Positions 1 through 10,441 of a DNA stretch of 64,000 nucleotides are shown one piece after another. The notes below the pieces were generated by a model. The model was not told the origin of the DNA. It searched no databases and saw only the letters and a program-made list of their open reading frames with translations. How positions within the stretch are numbered: the stretch's first letter is position 1; each line of letters begins with the position of its first letter. The stretch is from Aquatica leii (taxonomy: Eukaryota > Arthropoda > Insecta > Coleoptera > Lampyridae). The stretch spans positions 20,535,533 to 20,599,532 of the forward strand of contig CM069439.1 in assembly GCA_035610365.1 (NCBI GenBank), given 5' to 3'. Made by a program: the position numbers and the translations under genes.

Positions 1-739
1 ATTTCCGAAACAGTGACTGACTTAGTCCGGGGTACTTTATGCCCCGTAGTTAAACAAATTCTTGAACATGGAATGAAGCGACCTAACTTTTTAGGTATTA
101 TAAACCACGCTTTTGTGTAAGCTCTTAACTGTAATTTTGGTAGGAGGACCCTGCCATCCGTGGTTGTTTATAGAAGAAGCGGCTACTAAAGAAGTTGAAA
201 AAGATTTTAATTCGGTTTACAGTCGACTGGTTTTGTGCAAGACGTATCGATTAGACGAAGATGGAAAAGTCTTAACGCCAGAGGAGGTTATATTTTTTAC
301 TAATCTTTGTTTTTTTATTTGCGTTTTAATTGTAGTTATTGTATCGATGTGTCCAAGCGATTAATTTATCACATGACAATGCCCACGCACAAATGGACGT
401 GAAATTACGATCACTAGTGTGTATGGGATTAAATGAGCAAGTGCTTCATCTCTGGCTAGAAGTTTTGTGTTCCTGTAGTGAAGTAGTTCAAAAATGGTAA
501 AAACTATCTTCGCTAAAAACACACTTTAATCACTTGTTTTTAGGTATCACCCATGGTCATTTGTATTTAGTCCTGGATGGGTACAAATTAAATGCGAGCT
601 TAGAATTTTATCACAACTATCTTTTAATTTAAATCCGGATTGGGAACTTCCAGTAAAAAAAGACGTCAACAATCAACCTCTAAAAGATGGTGTGCGTGAT
701 ATGTTAGTGAAGCATCATCTATTTAGTTGGGACATTTAA
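1..739 (+). CDS. RUN-domain protein, RUNDC1-like, C-terminal end (4 exons)
   Basis: The gene enters from the left edge and stops at TAA 737-739. Exons 1-94, 144-286, 336-496 and 544-739 join in frame across introns of 49, 49 and 47 nt; each has GT..AG ends, and the first has a clear AG|GTATT donor and a TTAAC branch-like site. The joined product is about 197 residues, with motifs such as [55 protein letters not shown] and a terminal [14 protein letters not shown] domains bind small GTPases or motors in membrane traffic. The RUN domain lies at the extreme C-terminus with no SH3 domain after it, which fits RUNDC1 rather than RUSC1/2; this assignment is from memory of family architecture. The frame is fully open apart from introns, so it looks like a functional host gene. 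The N-terminal part is outside the window. Confidence 0.82.
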
Positions 740-815
740 AATGTGCAACTAACTTACGTTCAAATAGTGCAATTTCAGCTTTAAAAATTATTTTTCTAAT
801 TTATTTTAAAATGAA

Positions 816-821
816 AATAAA
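816..821 (+). promoter_or_regulatory. Candidate polyadenylation signal AATAAA
   Basis: An AATAAA hexamer lies 77 nt after the RUN-domain stop codon in an A-rich stretch, the expected place for 3'-end formation of that transcript. No other canonical hexamer lies closer to the stop. Confidence 0.5.
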
Positions 822-1040
822 AAAATATCAATCTGTCCATGTAAGGCCTTTAAAAATAATGGAAACACAGATTAATGTAACTTGTACATTATAACTTATC
901 TTATGTGAATATAACTTATTGAATTTAATTTTATGTAGTGAGAATGTTATCCCAATTATTCTCATTCTTAAATCTAGACGAACAAGTTCGAATAGCAGTA
1001 TATTCATAAAACGCAATTTCTTTTACGTTTAGACGTATTT
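822..1040. other. Gene-free stretch, 3' flank of the RUN-domain gene
   Basis: AT-rich sequence without a convincing reading frame or repeat. The stretch 1040-1440 may hold decayed gag sequence of the Gypsy copy that follows, but this could not be shown. Confidence 0.4.
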
Positions 1041-1438
1041 GGACCCCTATTCTTTCTACCTAGAAAAATGGTTGGGAAAAATGCTTTACAGAAAACGGTC
1101 GACATGCGTTGCTGTGAGGGACTTCTTTGCCAGGTGCTAGTGATGATTCTGAGCATTGAAACGCAAACAGTGAGAAATCGTTTACTGATGGTAAGGATGC
1201 TTCATAGAGTGAAGTTTGATTTGGTTCAGACTTCTTTGATCTATTTTGGTGAGTGTTATAGGTCAATGAATGTTGTTATATTTAGGCAGATACTTACTTT
1301 TCTGTTAACGTTGGATAATAATAATAATAGTTACTAATCGAGCATTGGGAGCAACGAATCACAAGTTTAAGGTTGTACTTTCAAAATAAGTTGCTTTACG
1401 CACAGAAGCGCTTGGAATTTAGATACTGTCTGTCCAAT

Positions 1439-2195
1439 GAATTTACAAACTGAGAGATATGAAGATGCACATCGGCAACAAGATTACCAAGCTAAAACGA
1501 TTAAAGTTTGGGGTTGACACGACTTGTGTATTCTACGACGCAAGCTATTCCAATTTTTGTAGAAGGCCTGAGAGACATGAAAACGTACAAGACCTTATGA
1601 TTAGCTCGACTTTGGACGATGCTTGAACCAATGTCTTTGAGTTTGAAACAGCAAAACAAGCGTCGCACCGAGGCATCCATAAACTTTACTGTGCTCCTGA
1701 AGCATCCGTAGAGACACGGGAAGATATCGAAGAGAATACTGCGACTGATGCATCGTAAACAAATACCTCGCGGAAATCCAAACGAAAACAAGAAAAGCAC
1801 CCAGTTAACCAAAAACGGGTTGACATGGAAGTGACAAAAATCATTATCATACGACTTCGAACGGCGAAGAAATGCCTACACACGGCCAAGTCAAAGAAAC
1901 CTACTGGTTTGTGAAATATAGGACTCGATCAAATACTGAACCGACATCACAGAAGGAGATGGGCAGTGAAGAAATTCTTTTTCGTTCATTGCCCAGCCAA
2001 TTTCAATGAATTAAGACGTGACTTTGTCTGGAAAGACTGAGAGTCTGTTGATAACAAACCTTAGTGGAAACTTCTGGATGACTACATTTGCTCTATTGAA
2101 CAAATGGAAGGCGAGCAAGTCGAAAAAGGGCTACTGGTTGGTGGAACATTGGTACGAGTGAAAAACACGGTTTCAGTTCCGATGAAGTAACTTTG
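1439..2195 (+). pseudogene. Ty3/Gypsy remnant, gag to protease (copy 1)
   Basis: A heavily mutated gag-protease segment. Near 1455 the frame reads like a capsid end (RYEDAHRQQDYQAK), near 1560 like GLRDMKTYKTL, and around 2085-2190 it gives CSIEQMEGEQVEKGLLVGGTL. These match the better preserved minus-strand copy at 6417-7290, whose equivalents read like RYGDAHLQQ and CAIEPIEGDFVEKGLLVGKTL. Many stops and indels show it is dead. No LTR was found. It lies in the opposite orientation to copy 2, so the two form an imperfect inverted pair about 4 kb apart. Confidence 0.68.
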
Positions 2196-2474
2196 CAAAA
2201 GGAGACCGTGATAGGTTAATGTACACTCAACTAAATAAAAAACGGGACACCTGCGATAAACATTGACAACACCAGAAGGTTAAATCATTTATCCGCAAAA
2301 ACTAAAAAATCAGTATATTCTTATTTTTGAATGGTTTGGAACAGTAAACTGCATTTTATTTTTATACGAAATATTGTATATAAATAAAACTTCCATATTG
2401 AAACAGTGTATTATAAATTTTATTAAGGCTATTTGTTAAACACATTTTATATCATACCCAAGTAACAACCTATT

Positions 2475-2790
2475 AATAACAAAAAATTCGTGTTTTCTCT
2501 GTCGCGTATATATCGCTTTACTTTAATACGATAAATAATCGTTATTTTCGTTTTTTTAGGAATATCAATTAAGAATGCGTATAATCTTCGTAACAATAAA
2601 TAAATTAAACTTAATGTGTCATTATATTTCCACGTAACGTTCCTTTAGGGGCGGGGGAGGCACCATCACGAATATGATAAACAAAAAAATTGTACTTTTC
2701 CTGTCACCCGTATCCTGCTTTACTATAATACGATAAATAATCGTTCTTATTGTATTTTTCAGAAATGTCAATAGGACCAATTAAGTATTT
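2475..2790. repeat. Imperfect direct repeat, units of about 105 bp
   Basis: The segments about 2475-2575 and 2675-2790 share the order AACAAAAAAT-, CTGTCRC-, TATC.TGCTTTACT-, TAATACGATAAATAATCGTT and GAAATATCAAT-like blocks with scattered changes, at a period near 205 bp. No coding potential. Origin unknown. The remaining sequence from 2196 to 3089 shows nothing else that could be recognised. Confidence 0.55.
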
Positions 2791-3089
2791 TACCTTACCA
2801 TTTTGACCATTGTTCTATTAGTGACCACCTGTAGAGCTTTTTTTATAGTAATTAAGATTGCAAAATAATTACTTTCAAATATCGCACCTTACTTGTAGTT
2901 GAAATACGTCTCATTGGTTAAACTTTTCTTAGAGAGTAATACGTGCCGCATCTGATAATGAACACCTGTTGATTTAAGATGGAATTGAAGTTTTGGTTTA
3001 TGTAACGGAACTAGAATACATTAGGTGAGTCGTTAGTGGCTACCTATGGAACTCTTGTAATCTTATTGTGGCCGTAGGCAACATTTATT

Positions 3090-3643
3090 ATGCCACAAAT
3101 AATACAATCATATTGGGGCGATCGCAAAGTGGCCATTAGTAGGAAAATACCTTCAAGCTATTGTATTTCATGCTTGTTTTACCTAGGTTGTAATGTTTCA
3201 AGTAACAGATATCAAAAGAAACCCAAAAAGTCCGAAAATCCAGAAGTAAACTCTAATAAGGAAGAACAAGATATAGAAAACAAAATTATGGACACTGATG
3301 ATGCGATAGGTACAGCAACAGAAGAAATAAAACCTACGAAACCCAGTCCGAAAATATTCAATAATGCAGAGTCAGACAAGCAAATCACTAATGATGAAGC
3401 GGATGAAGATGACAAAAAGGCTAACAATTCAAACCCGGTAAGAAACAGCGGAGATTCAGAAGATAAGTTATAGTTAAATACAATGATAAGTTCTACCCTA
3501 AAATGGGAACAGTCACTAAAGGAGCAAAGCTTCTTGTGAGTACCGTGGTGACAATTGGAAGACCGATGTGGTTTTTGGATGCGATATGTGACGTCATTAA
3601 TACGCTGCATGACTTCATAAGGACCCTTTCATTGCCTTTATAG
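3090..3643 (+). pseudogene. Hypothetical acidic/lysine-rich reading frame, unrecognised
   Basis: A 127-codon frame (3090-3473) begins with a short hydrophobic stretch and becomes low-complexity and charged, rich in K, E, D, N and S. A second open frame, shifted by one base, follows at 3467-3643 and gives about 58 residues including KFYPKMGTVTKGAK and GRPMWFLDAICDVI, which looks like real protein. The two could be one gene broken by a frameshift or joined by splicing, or part of a mobile element. The frame ends exactly where the minus-strand Gypsy integrase begins. No family is recognised and no function is proposed. Confidence 0.35.
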
Positions 3644-4433
3644 CTTCGGCGACAAACCACGCCTTCTGTGTGGATTATACAACCACATCATGTTGCCGAG
3701 TTGAAACCCACCATTTTGTGCCTTGACATATCTGGTCTTCATTCGGTCGCTGGCAGCTTGTGTGTTTTTACGGACTGTCTCATGTACTTCGTCTAGCTTC
3801 TTGGTAAGCTTGCTGACGTAGTCTTCTCCAGCAACTTCTTCCGGTCTTCGTCTAAATTGGGGGTCGCATGGAATTGTATTTCGCGACCGAGCATGACACA
3901 GGATGGTGTTTGGCCTGTGCTTTCGTGAACATATGATCGGTGTGCCATTAGAAAAAGGTGCAAGTACTGATCCCAGCCTCATTGGTGTTCGGACATTTTG
4001 GCTAAGTATTTTCCCATTGTTCGATTTATTCGCTGAACCATGCCATCAGATTGAGGATGAAGAGGCGTCGTACTAGTTTTCTTGATTCCTAACAGTCGGC
4101 AAACTTTTTGAAACAGCCCAGACTTCAAAGTTGCGGCCTTGGTCGGAGTGTAATTCAACGAATTCCAAACCGGCACAAAAACTCTTTCACTAATACGTCT
4201 GCGACGGTAGCTGCCTCTTAATTGGATATGTAGTAAGCTTCTGTCCATTTCGTGAGATAATTAATCCCCGAATCTGATTCTGGGAACGGCTCTGCGATGT
4301 GAATCGCTAGTCTTCCTAAAGGGTTTCTCATATACTGCTTCATCGGTGGTTTGCGTTTTCTCGCTAGACCATTTGCTGATGCGCAGACCGTGCACTTACA
4401 GCACCATTTCATAACGTTCTCTTTGCAGTTCAC
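3638..4433 (-). pseudogene. Gypsy integrase remnant
   Basis: Three overlapping minus frames give an integrase. 4218-4433 carries the zinc-binding part, with CKENVMKWCCKCTVCASANG and the start of the catalytic core, where the first catalytic Asp position reads AIHIAEPF (Asp to His). 3979-4248 carries the core end with CRLLGIKKTSTTPLHPQSDG; the second catalytic Asp region (SDQG-like) is not preserved. 3638-3982 carries the C-terminal domain ending NPHRRRGLSPKL. Missing catalytic residues and frameshifts indicate loss of DNA integration activity. Confidence 0.85.
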
Positions 4434-4959
4434 CCAGTAGAATCTTTCTCAAACTTTCTCCAAAGTCTTCTTTACGCCAAAGTGTTTTCTTGTTTTACCA
4501 TCGTACAGATGCTTCAACTGTGACACCCGGCTCTTTGACACTACCAACTGCAGTCTGTTTTTCGTGCTTTCGACACTTTATGGATCGTTTAAGAAGACCG
4601 TCTTCTACTCTCAAAAAGTCTCCGTCCAGTATGCTTTGATGTTTCTTCCCAAAGCACTCACTTCTTCCCAGGTTGGTCGTCGGCTGTTTTCTTTCCAGTT
4701 TAGGTGTAGTCTTATTTCAGGACCTTTTCTTGTTCGCCATACAACTGCTCAGATTCCCACTCATCATCAACCATAACAGTTTTTCGGAGGCATTTGACTT
4801 TTTCTACAAGTCGCGAACAATGGCTGCAGCCTGCCGGACATGGTTTTCTGGGCAAGTCATCGACGTTTCGGCGACTGCTTTCGGCACGGCGTTCTATGTC
4901 GTAGCGGTCGTAGTCATATTCTTAAAGTTTATCGATCTATTTTGCCATACTTATCTTTC

Positions 4960-5245
4960 CGGATTATGAAACTGCAATAGCCATCCGCTCTTAGTCAAAA
5001 TTTCGTTCATACAAATATTTGTAGAAGTGCTCTATGGACTTGACGACTGCTAACAGCTCTCTCCTAGTCACGCAGTAAAGTTTTTCTGGCCTGGACAAAA
5101 CCTTGCTAAAATACGCGATGACTTTTTCTTGTCAATTTTGAACCTGTGAAAGGACCGCGCTTATGGCCAGATTTCTTGCGTCGGTATCCAAAACAAATTT
5201 TCCGTCTTCTCTTTGATAACTTAAAATTGACGAAGTGACTAGGGC
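4960..5245 (-). pseudogene. Gypsy RNase H remnant
   Basis: Minus-strand translation through this segment gives VLDTDARNLAISAVLSQ, VIAYFSKVLSRPEKLYCVTRRELLAVV and HFYKYLYERNF: the first RNase H Asp (LDTDA) and the Glu of RREL are visible. The remaining half of the domain down to the zinc finger is scrambled, so 4434-4960 holds only fragments such as RRxCPAGCSHC. Several stop codons interrupt it. Confidence 0.7.
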
Positions 5246-5910
5246 TTGTTTTAGTTGATGCAAAGCATTTTAGCAGTCTTCATTCCATCTTAATTCAGCT
5301 CTTTCCTGGGTCAGTTTCGTCAAAGGTCTATAATAAGTGCACAACCCAAGGAAACTTCGTACCTGATGTTTGTCGATTGGTCTTGGCCTTGCTTGCACTG
5401 CTCGGATTTTGTCTGGGTCAGCCTTCATTCCATCTCTAGATACGACGTGGCCAAAGTATTGCACTTCTTTCTTAAATACATTGCTTTTCTTTGTGCTTAG
5501 TTTTAGATTTACCTCACGTAGTCTTCCAAGACTGTCCGCGCAACATGGTTTCTATCAAACGCTTTAACGTTGCAGGAGCGTTACACGCAGGTCGAAGGGC
5601 ATTACAGTGAACTGCCACAAACCAGTTCCAATCGTAAAACCTGTTTTTGTACGATGCTTGGGTTTTATTTCTACCTGCCAATAACCATTATTTAAATTTA
5701 ACCTGGAAAACTACTGGGATCCTGACAGGGTGTCTTTTTAGTTACGTCGCTAAGCTGTCTGTAGTCTACGCAAAACTTTATTGATCCGTTTTTCTTCTTT
5801 ACGCGTACCACTGGGGACGCCCATGGGCTATTTGAAAGTTCAGTTACACTGTCTCGTTCCATACCCATAATTATTTGTTCGGCTTCTTTGTTTTCGCCAA
5901 AGGAAGTCAT
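5246..5910 (-). pseudogene. Gypsy reverse transcriptase remnant, catalytic YxDD deleted
   Basis: 5698-5910 gives the RT start (LSNSPWASPVVRVKKKNGSIKFCVDYRQLSDVT). Around 5530-5620 the frame reads CNAPATLKRLIETMLRGQSWKTT and then continues directly as REVNLKLSTKKSNVFKKEVQYFGHVVSRDG into 5270-5464 (DKIRAVQARPRP, RSFLGLCTYYRPL). In this family a short block with the YLDD metal-binding motif normally lies between SWKT and the LKLS segment; about 20-25 residues are gone. The element could therefore not have moved by itself after this deletion. Confidence 0.75.
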
Positions 5911-6203
5911 GGTGGATGTTGTCGTATCGGCAGAGTGTCTCCGGTATTAATTTTATGCTTCACCACGTTAGTTCTTCTTGATACTGCTGGATCAATACTT
6001 TAACTTTAGCCAACTGATCTTCGTTAAGGTTTTGGCATTTGAAGATAAGAATGTTCAGTAGATGTTGTAGGCACTTCTTCAGCAACGTATCTTCGTTAGA
6101 ATTCATGCATCTCATAATTTGAGATACTGGCGTGCATTGGCCTACCACAGTAATCTTTTTCAACGTTATTGGATCTGCATTGATATTTAAGATCCTTACT
6201 GAC

Positions 6204-6416
6204 CAGTGGCGTCTTAAAAGCTAGGCGGAGTAGGCGGCCGCCTAGGGCCTCGAGCTTGCATGGGGGCCCCAAAGATACCAAAAGCACAGAAATTTTAGTT
6301 GATAATATTATTATTATATAGCGTTCCAAAAATGGTTTTTTTGTTTGGTTTGACTACCTAGAGGCTCCAAAGTGGCCCTGCCGCCTAGGGCCCCGACGAT
6401 CCTTAATCCGCCACTG
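6204..6416. mobile_element. hAT-type MITE, 213 bp, 8-bp TSD TTACTGAC
   Basis: The element starts CAGTGGCG and ends CGCCACTG (8-bp perfect terminal inverted repeats) and is flanked by TTACTGAC at 6196-6203 and 6417-6424. Removing it restores the Gypsy protease sequence. GC-rich ends around an AT-rich core, without coding potential: a non-autonomous element needing a hAT transposase from elsewhere. Its ends resemble, but do not match, those of the autonomous hAT at 44048-47559. Confidence 0.93.
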
Positions 6417-6837
6417 TTACTGACATCGTGTTTTCCACTTGTACTAAAGTTTTGCCAACGAGTAGTCCTTTTTCAACGAAGTCGCCCTCTATTGGTTCAA
6501 TCGCGCAAATGTAGCTTTTCCGGGGATTTCTATCCAGGCGTGCTATCGCCACACTTTCAGACCTTGCAGGCAGAGTCACGTCTTTCCTCAATAAGACTCG
6601 CACGGCTGCCTTCTCTGACAAATAAAAAATCATATCCAAATGGAACCCATACTTCTTTATAACGTTCATTCCCAGGATAACTTCTTCCATGATGTCGGCT
6701 ACCAGCAATTGATGGTCGAGTACTTCATTTTCCAAACCAATGGTCACTTGTACTTGTTCGTGAGTAGGTATTTCTTCGCCCGTCGCCGTTCGAAGTCGTA
6801 CTGTTACTGGTGATGTCTTCTCGTATTCCAACAACAT
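6417..6837 (-). pseudogene. Gypsy aspartic protease region
   Basis: A 140-codon open minus frame with PVTVRLRTATGEEIPTHEQV, DHQLLVADIMEEVILGMNVI and CAIEPIEGDFVEKGLLVGKTL, typical of the protease to RT linker in this Gypsy group. The hydrophobic ILGMNVI block matches the conserved protease C-terminal part; the DTGA active site would lie upstream, in the broken stretch above 6837. A MITE insertion at 6416/6204 separates it from the linker at 5960-6203. Confidence 0.75.
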
Positions 6838-7290
6838 GTCTTGTCTTCTTCTTAGGTTTAGTACGATGTCGTCGTACGTGTCCTATTTCACCTCAGTTTG
6901 AAGTCCTCACTCTTCTTTCCCCAAGTATTCGTCGCGTTCCTCGATGCTTTCTAGTGTCTGCGAGGGTACTTCTGCAGCACAACAGGAGTTTATGACCGTC
7001 CTGTCGCGATGCTTGTTTTGCTGCTTCAAACTTCAAGACATGCACTAAAGCGTCATCCAATGTCTTCGGTTAAGCTAACCGGAGTCGCTGTCTCGAAGGC
7101 TGTCTACAAAGGTTTGAATAGCCAATTACTCTAGGAAGGTACTTGGTGTTGTAAGATACGCAAGCCTTGCCAGTCTGGCGATGTCAGCCTCAAACTCTTG
7201 AAGAGCCACAGCAGCTTTCTGAACTCGATTTTTTATTTGGGCTGTTGAAGATGAGCATCTCCGTATCTCATTTCTAAACGTGATATTAAA
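6838..7290 (-). pseudogene. Gypsy gag remnant
   Basis: Minus-strand translation gives pieces like RYGDAHLQQP, IEFRK, LQEFEADIARLARLAY (in shifted frames) and TLDDALVHVLKFEAAKQA, the conserved capsid end of this family, followed by Arg-rich sequence where a CCHC knuckle would be. Multiple frameshifts. Homologous to 1439-1720 in copy 1. Confidence 0.55.
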
Positions 7291-7329
7291 TTCTTTATGC
7301 CATCAAAAACTACACTACTATAAATATTA

Positions 7330-8213
7330 ACAAGAAACAAATTTTGATTGTCAAAAATCTAGTTATGTCACAAATCTACGGTCTTCCCAAGATACACAAA
7401 GGAGTCCCCCTTCGACCGATACTGAGCACTATCAATTTACCAACCGAATCATTAACACGTTATCTAGCTGTAAAACTCTTGCCATTGACAGGAAAGACAG
7501 AAACTTACATTAAAAATTCTACAGACTTTGTACAGAAAATTAAGAACTTGCGTATAACAAAACAAGATATCCTAGTCAGCTGTGACGTGGTACTCTTTTT
7601 ACCAGTCGACGAAGTGTTGTTTTTGATCAAAGAAGAAGTTCTGCTCATCGAACTCCGTCTTAAAAACATTCATTTCAGTTATAACGACAACTTGTTTAAA
7701 CAAGTAGAAGGAGCGGTCATGGATTCACCGCTCTCTCCAGTTATAGCCAATTTTTACATAGAATATTTTGAAACTGAAATTATGAAAAATGTTGAGTTAA
7801 AACCAAAAACTTGGTTCAGATATGTTGATGATACGTTTGTTGTATGGCCTCATGGCAAAGATAAACTAAATCAGTTCTTTCAGCATCTAAACTCTGCGTA
7901 TAACATTAAATTTACTATAAAGTTAGAACATAACAACAGTCTAGCCTTTGTTGATGTACTAGTGATAAGGAAAAATAACGGAAAATTGGGGCATTTCGTT
8001 TATAGAAAGAAAACGCACACTAATAGATACTTAAACGCCAAATCTCAACACCATGCAGTACAGAAGAATACTGTTTTGCACACTTTGGCCAAAAGAACTA
8101 TACGTGTGTCAGATAATGAAAACCTACAAAAAGAAAAGGAAACACTGTTGGAGTTCCTACAACAAAATGGATACTAGTTCAAAAAGACCCAAAAGTCAAA
8201 GAAGACTTATCAC
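7330..8213 (+). pseudogene. Penelope-like element A, reverse transcriptase part
   Basis: Open frame 7344-8177 encodes the PLE reverse transcriptase from GLPKIHKGVPLRPILS through VSCDVVLFLPVDE, SPLSPVIANFYIEYFE, the catalytic FRYVDDTFVVW and SLAFVDVLVIRKNN to YRKKTHTNRYL. N-terminal RT motifs and the 5' end are missing. It breaks at the target duplication 8202-8213 where the family B pair inserted, and resumes at 12018 with the GIY-YIG endonuclease. A diverged copy of the same family lies at 58885-60345. Confidence 0.85.
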
Positions 8214-8297
8214 TTGTTTGAATGTATTAAACAATGTTACTTGATGCGAAGTAATAACATTCTGCTGAACTTTCATTGTTTATTATTTTTAAACGAA

Positions 8298-8349
8298 TAT
8301 ACACAACGTTTCGATTGCTGTGGTATCTGCAATCGTCATCAGGTGAATA
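8298..8349 (-). ncRNA. Hammerhead-ribozyme-like motif, PLE B minus copy
   Basis: On the minus strand: CTGATGA, stem II CGATTGC/GCAATCG closing a 10-nt loop, then AAACGTT. Stem I pairs TATTCAC with GTGTATA (six of seven). Same as the plus copy at 11911-11962. Hammerheads are known in PLEs; activity here is inferred. Confidence 0.7.
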
Positions 8350-8456
8350 CTAAATAAATTTAGAAACTACTGGAGCTTATATACTAAAGACATGTTCGAT
8401 GAAGCGTTGAAGCGTACAAAATCAACTTAGCGTAACAGATTAATTATCAAAATTGC

Positions 8457-10437
8457 TTAGTGAAGTTTAAGTTGTTTTAGAGGTTCGATTAGTGGTTTCC
8501 ATATGTTGCTTATCTCGACACTTGGCTGGCTGAAAATTTCTTTGTTGTTGATGAATGCCGCTTCTTTAAATTTCCGTTTGTACCAATGTTCCTCTCTGTG
8601 TATGATTTTTGGTTCCGACCATTTCATTCGATGTTAGTTATCCCACTAATGTTGCGCGATGCCGGACTTAGAAGTCTCTCTTCTCTGTGTGTGCGTCTGA
8701 TGTTCTTTCAGTCTGATGTCAAGTAGTCTTTTGGTTTCCCCCACGTATGACTTGCCACATTCACATGGAACTTGGTAAATACAGTTTTGGGAATCTCGAC
8801 TCGTTTGTGGCTTTGTGTTTGTGTATTTAAGTTGTAGCTTTTCCCTATACGTTTTATTGATTCTGATAAACCTTTGACATATGGGATACTCAGCAGTGAA
8901 TTGGGCAGTTCTTCTGTTTTAGGTTGTTCCTTGGTGTTCAATTGCTTTTTCTGTAAAAGCTCTCCTACAATCTTTTCTGGATAACCATTCTGCCTTAGAT
9001 CGTTTCTAATGTTTTTGATTTCTTCTCGTAGCCCTTTCTCTGTGTTGCACAACCTGTACGCTCTGTCGATTAGAGATTTTACTACTCCTCTCTTCGTAGA
9101 TGTGGAATGGTTGGATTCAAACTTAAGATATCGACCGGTGTGTGTCGGTTTCCTGTAGACAGTCGTTTCCATAATTCCCTTGTTCTTTGTTACGTGAACG
9201 TGTAAAAAAGGAAGTGAGTTCTCCTTTTCCATAGTGAATTTGATGGATGGTTTGATGTTGTTCAGATGTTGTAGAAAAAGGTCTAGTTGCCGATTACTGT
9301 GGTTCCAAATTATGAAGGTATCGTCAACATATCTAAGCCATGTTTTGGGTTTGAATTTTGATTTCTCTATGGCCTGGGATTCAAACCAGTTCATGTAGAT
9401 GTTGGTAACTACTGGTGATAGAGATGAATCCATTGGTAGTCCTTCGTCTTTAGTGAAGAATCTGTCTTTCTCCTGAAAGTACGAGTTCCTGAGGCAACAT
9501 TCTAGGAGCTTCATTATTCCTTCTAGCGGCAGCGTGGTTCTTTCCTGGAGTTTTTCATCTTCTCGGAGCTTCGTTTGGATGATTTTCAATGCTTCTTCAA
9601 ATGCTATATTAGTATAAAGACTTTCTACGTCGAAGCTGACTAATTGATCCCGTGGTTGTAGCTCTATTGTTTTCAGAATCTCAACGAAATGTTTGGAGTC
9701 TTTGATAAAAGATGAGCTGTTCTTCTGTAGTGGTTGCACGATTGGTAGTAGAAATCTGGATAGCTGGTATGTGGGTTCATTACGAGAGCTGGTTATCGGT
9801 CGAAGCGGCATGTTGTTTTTATGTATTTTTGGTAGTCCATATACATGCGGCGGTTTGCTGTAGTGTGGTGTTAGCATCGTTATCATCTTTGGTGTTAGAT
9901 GTCTTTCGTAGAGTTTTAGGACTTGATAGATCTTCATCTCCAAGCTTGCTGTCGGATCTTTCTTAAGTCTGCGGTAATTCCCTTGATTTAAGACGTCTTC
10001 AATTTTTTGGTCGTAGGTAGTGGCATCCATGATAACAGTTGCGGCCCCTTTGTCGGCTGGAAGTATTTTAATGCATTTGTTCTTCCGTGAATTTGTGAGA
10101 GCTTTTTCTTCATGTTTATTGATGTTGGTGTGTTGTTTTCTTTTCTTCTCTAGCGCACTTCTGATTTTCCACTTAAATTCTTCTGCTTGTGTTGGATTCA
10201 AAACGTGTTGTCTCGACGGCACCAATGAAGTCTAGTACAGGCACGTGTTTTGGTGTTATCGAAAAATTGAGCCCTTTCTCTAATAGAGTCGTTTCTGTAG
10301 CAGACAGTGGATGTGTCGATATGTTGACTATGGTTCTCCTTGGATTCTTTTGGTTGTCGGCTGCTTTCTGTTAGTTTCGCGTAAGTTTAGCCCATTTTTT
10401 GTCGCGTGTTTCTTGGTGTAGTTGTCGTACCTTCTCG
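8457..10437 (-). pseudogene. Penelope-like B protein, minus copy (RT plus broken GIY-YIG)
   Basis: The long frame 8708-10225 holds the PLE N-terminal region (NKCIKILPADKGAATVIM), the RT core ([43 protein letters not shown], catalytic LRYVDDTFIIW, LPFLHVHV) and the connection. A frameshift near 10205 separates it from upstream sequence with LEKGLNFSITPKHVPV. Compared with the plus copy, about 41 nt are missing near 8825 (after KSYNLNT), which shifts the GIY-YIG domain out of frame. The codon before SSLSP reads D where the plus copy has G. The endonuclease and tail follow in other frames to a TAA at 8457. Confidence 0.88.
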
Positions 10438-10441
10438 CAGC

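Larger units (their letters stand above)
3638..7290 (-). mobile_element. Ty3/Gypsy retrotransposon copy 2 (gag-PR-RT-RH-IN), decayed
   Basis: Read on the minus strand the order from 7290 down is gag, protease, reverse transcriptase, RNase H, integrase: the Ty3/Gypsy order, since integrase follows RNase H. The frame is broken in at least six places, the RT catalytic YxDD segment is missing, and the protease end is interrupted by a hAT MITE (6204-6416). No LTRs are visible: it abuts a hypothetical frame at 3638 and a Penelope-like element near 7330, so both ends look truncated. Confidence 0.85.

Noticed and set aside
95..143. Short frame starting at 113 before the RUN-domain exon
   Set aside because: It is created by reading through the 49-nt intron; splicing 94 to 144 restores a continuous RUN-domain frame.
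4564..4969. Plus-strand frames over the Gypsy RNase H region
   Set aside because: Antisense shadows; the minus strand gives RNase H and zinc-finger motifs.
6372..6662. Plus-strand frame across the MITE end
   Set aside because: Crosses the MITE boundary and is antisense to the Gypsy protease.
9712..10374. Plus-strand frames over PLE B minus copy
   Set aside because: Antisense of a well-supported PLE protein.
10399..10441. Start of the frame MSRVSWCSCRTFSQ before the plus PLE B copy
   Set aside because: It lies in inverted sequence of the neighbouring copy; the fusion is created by the head-to-head junction.
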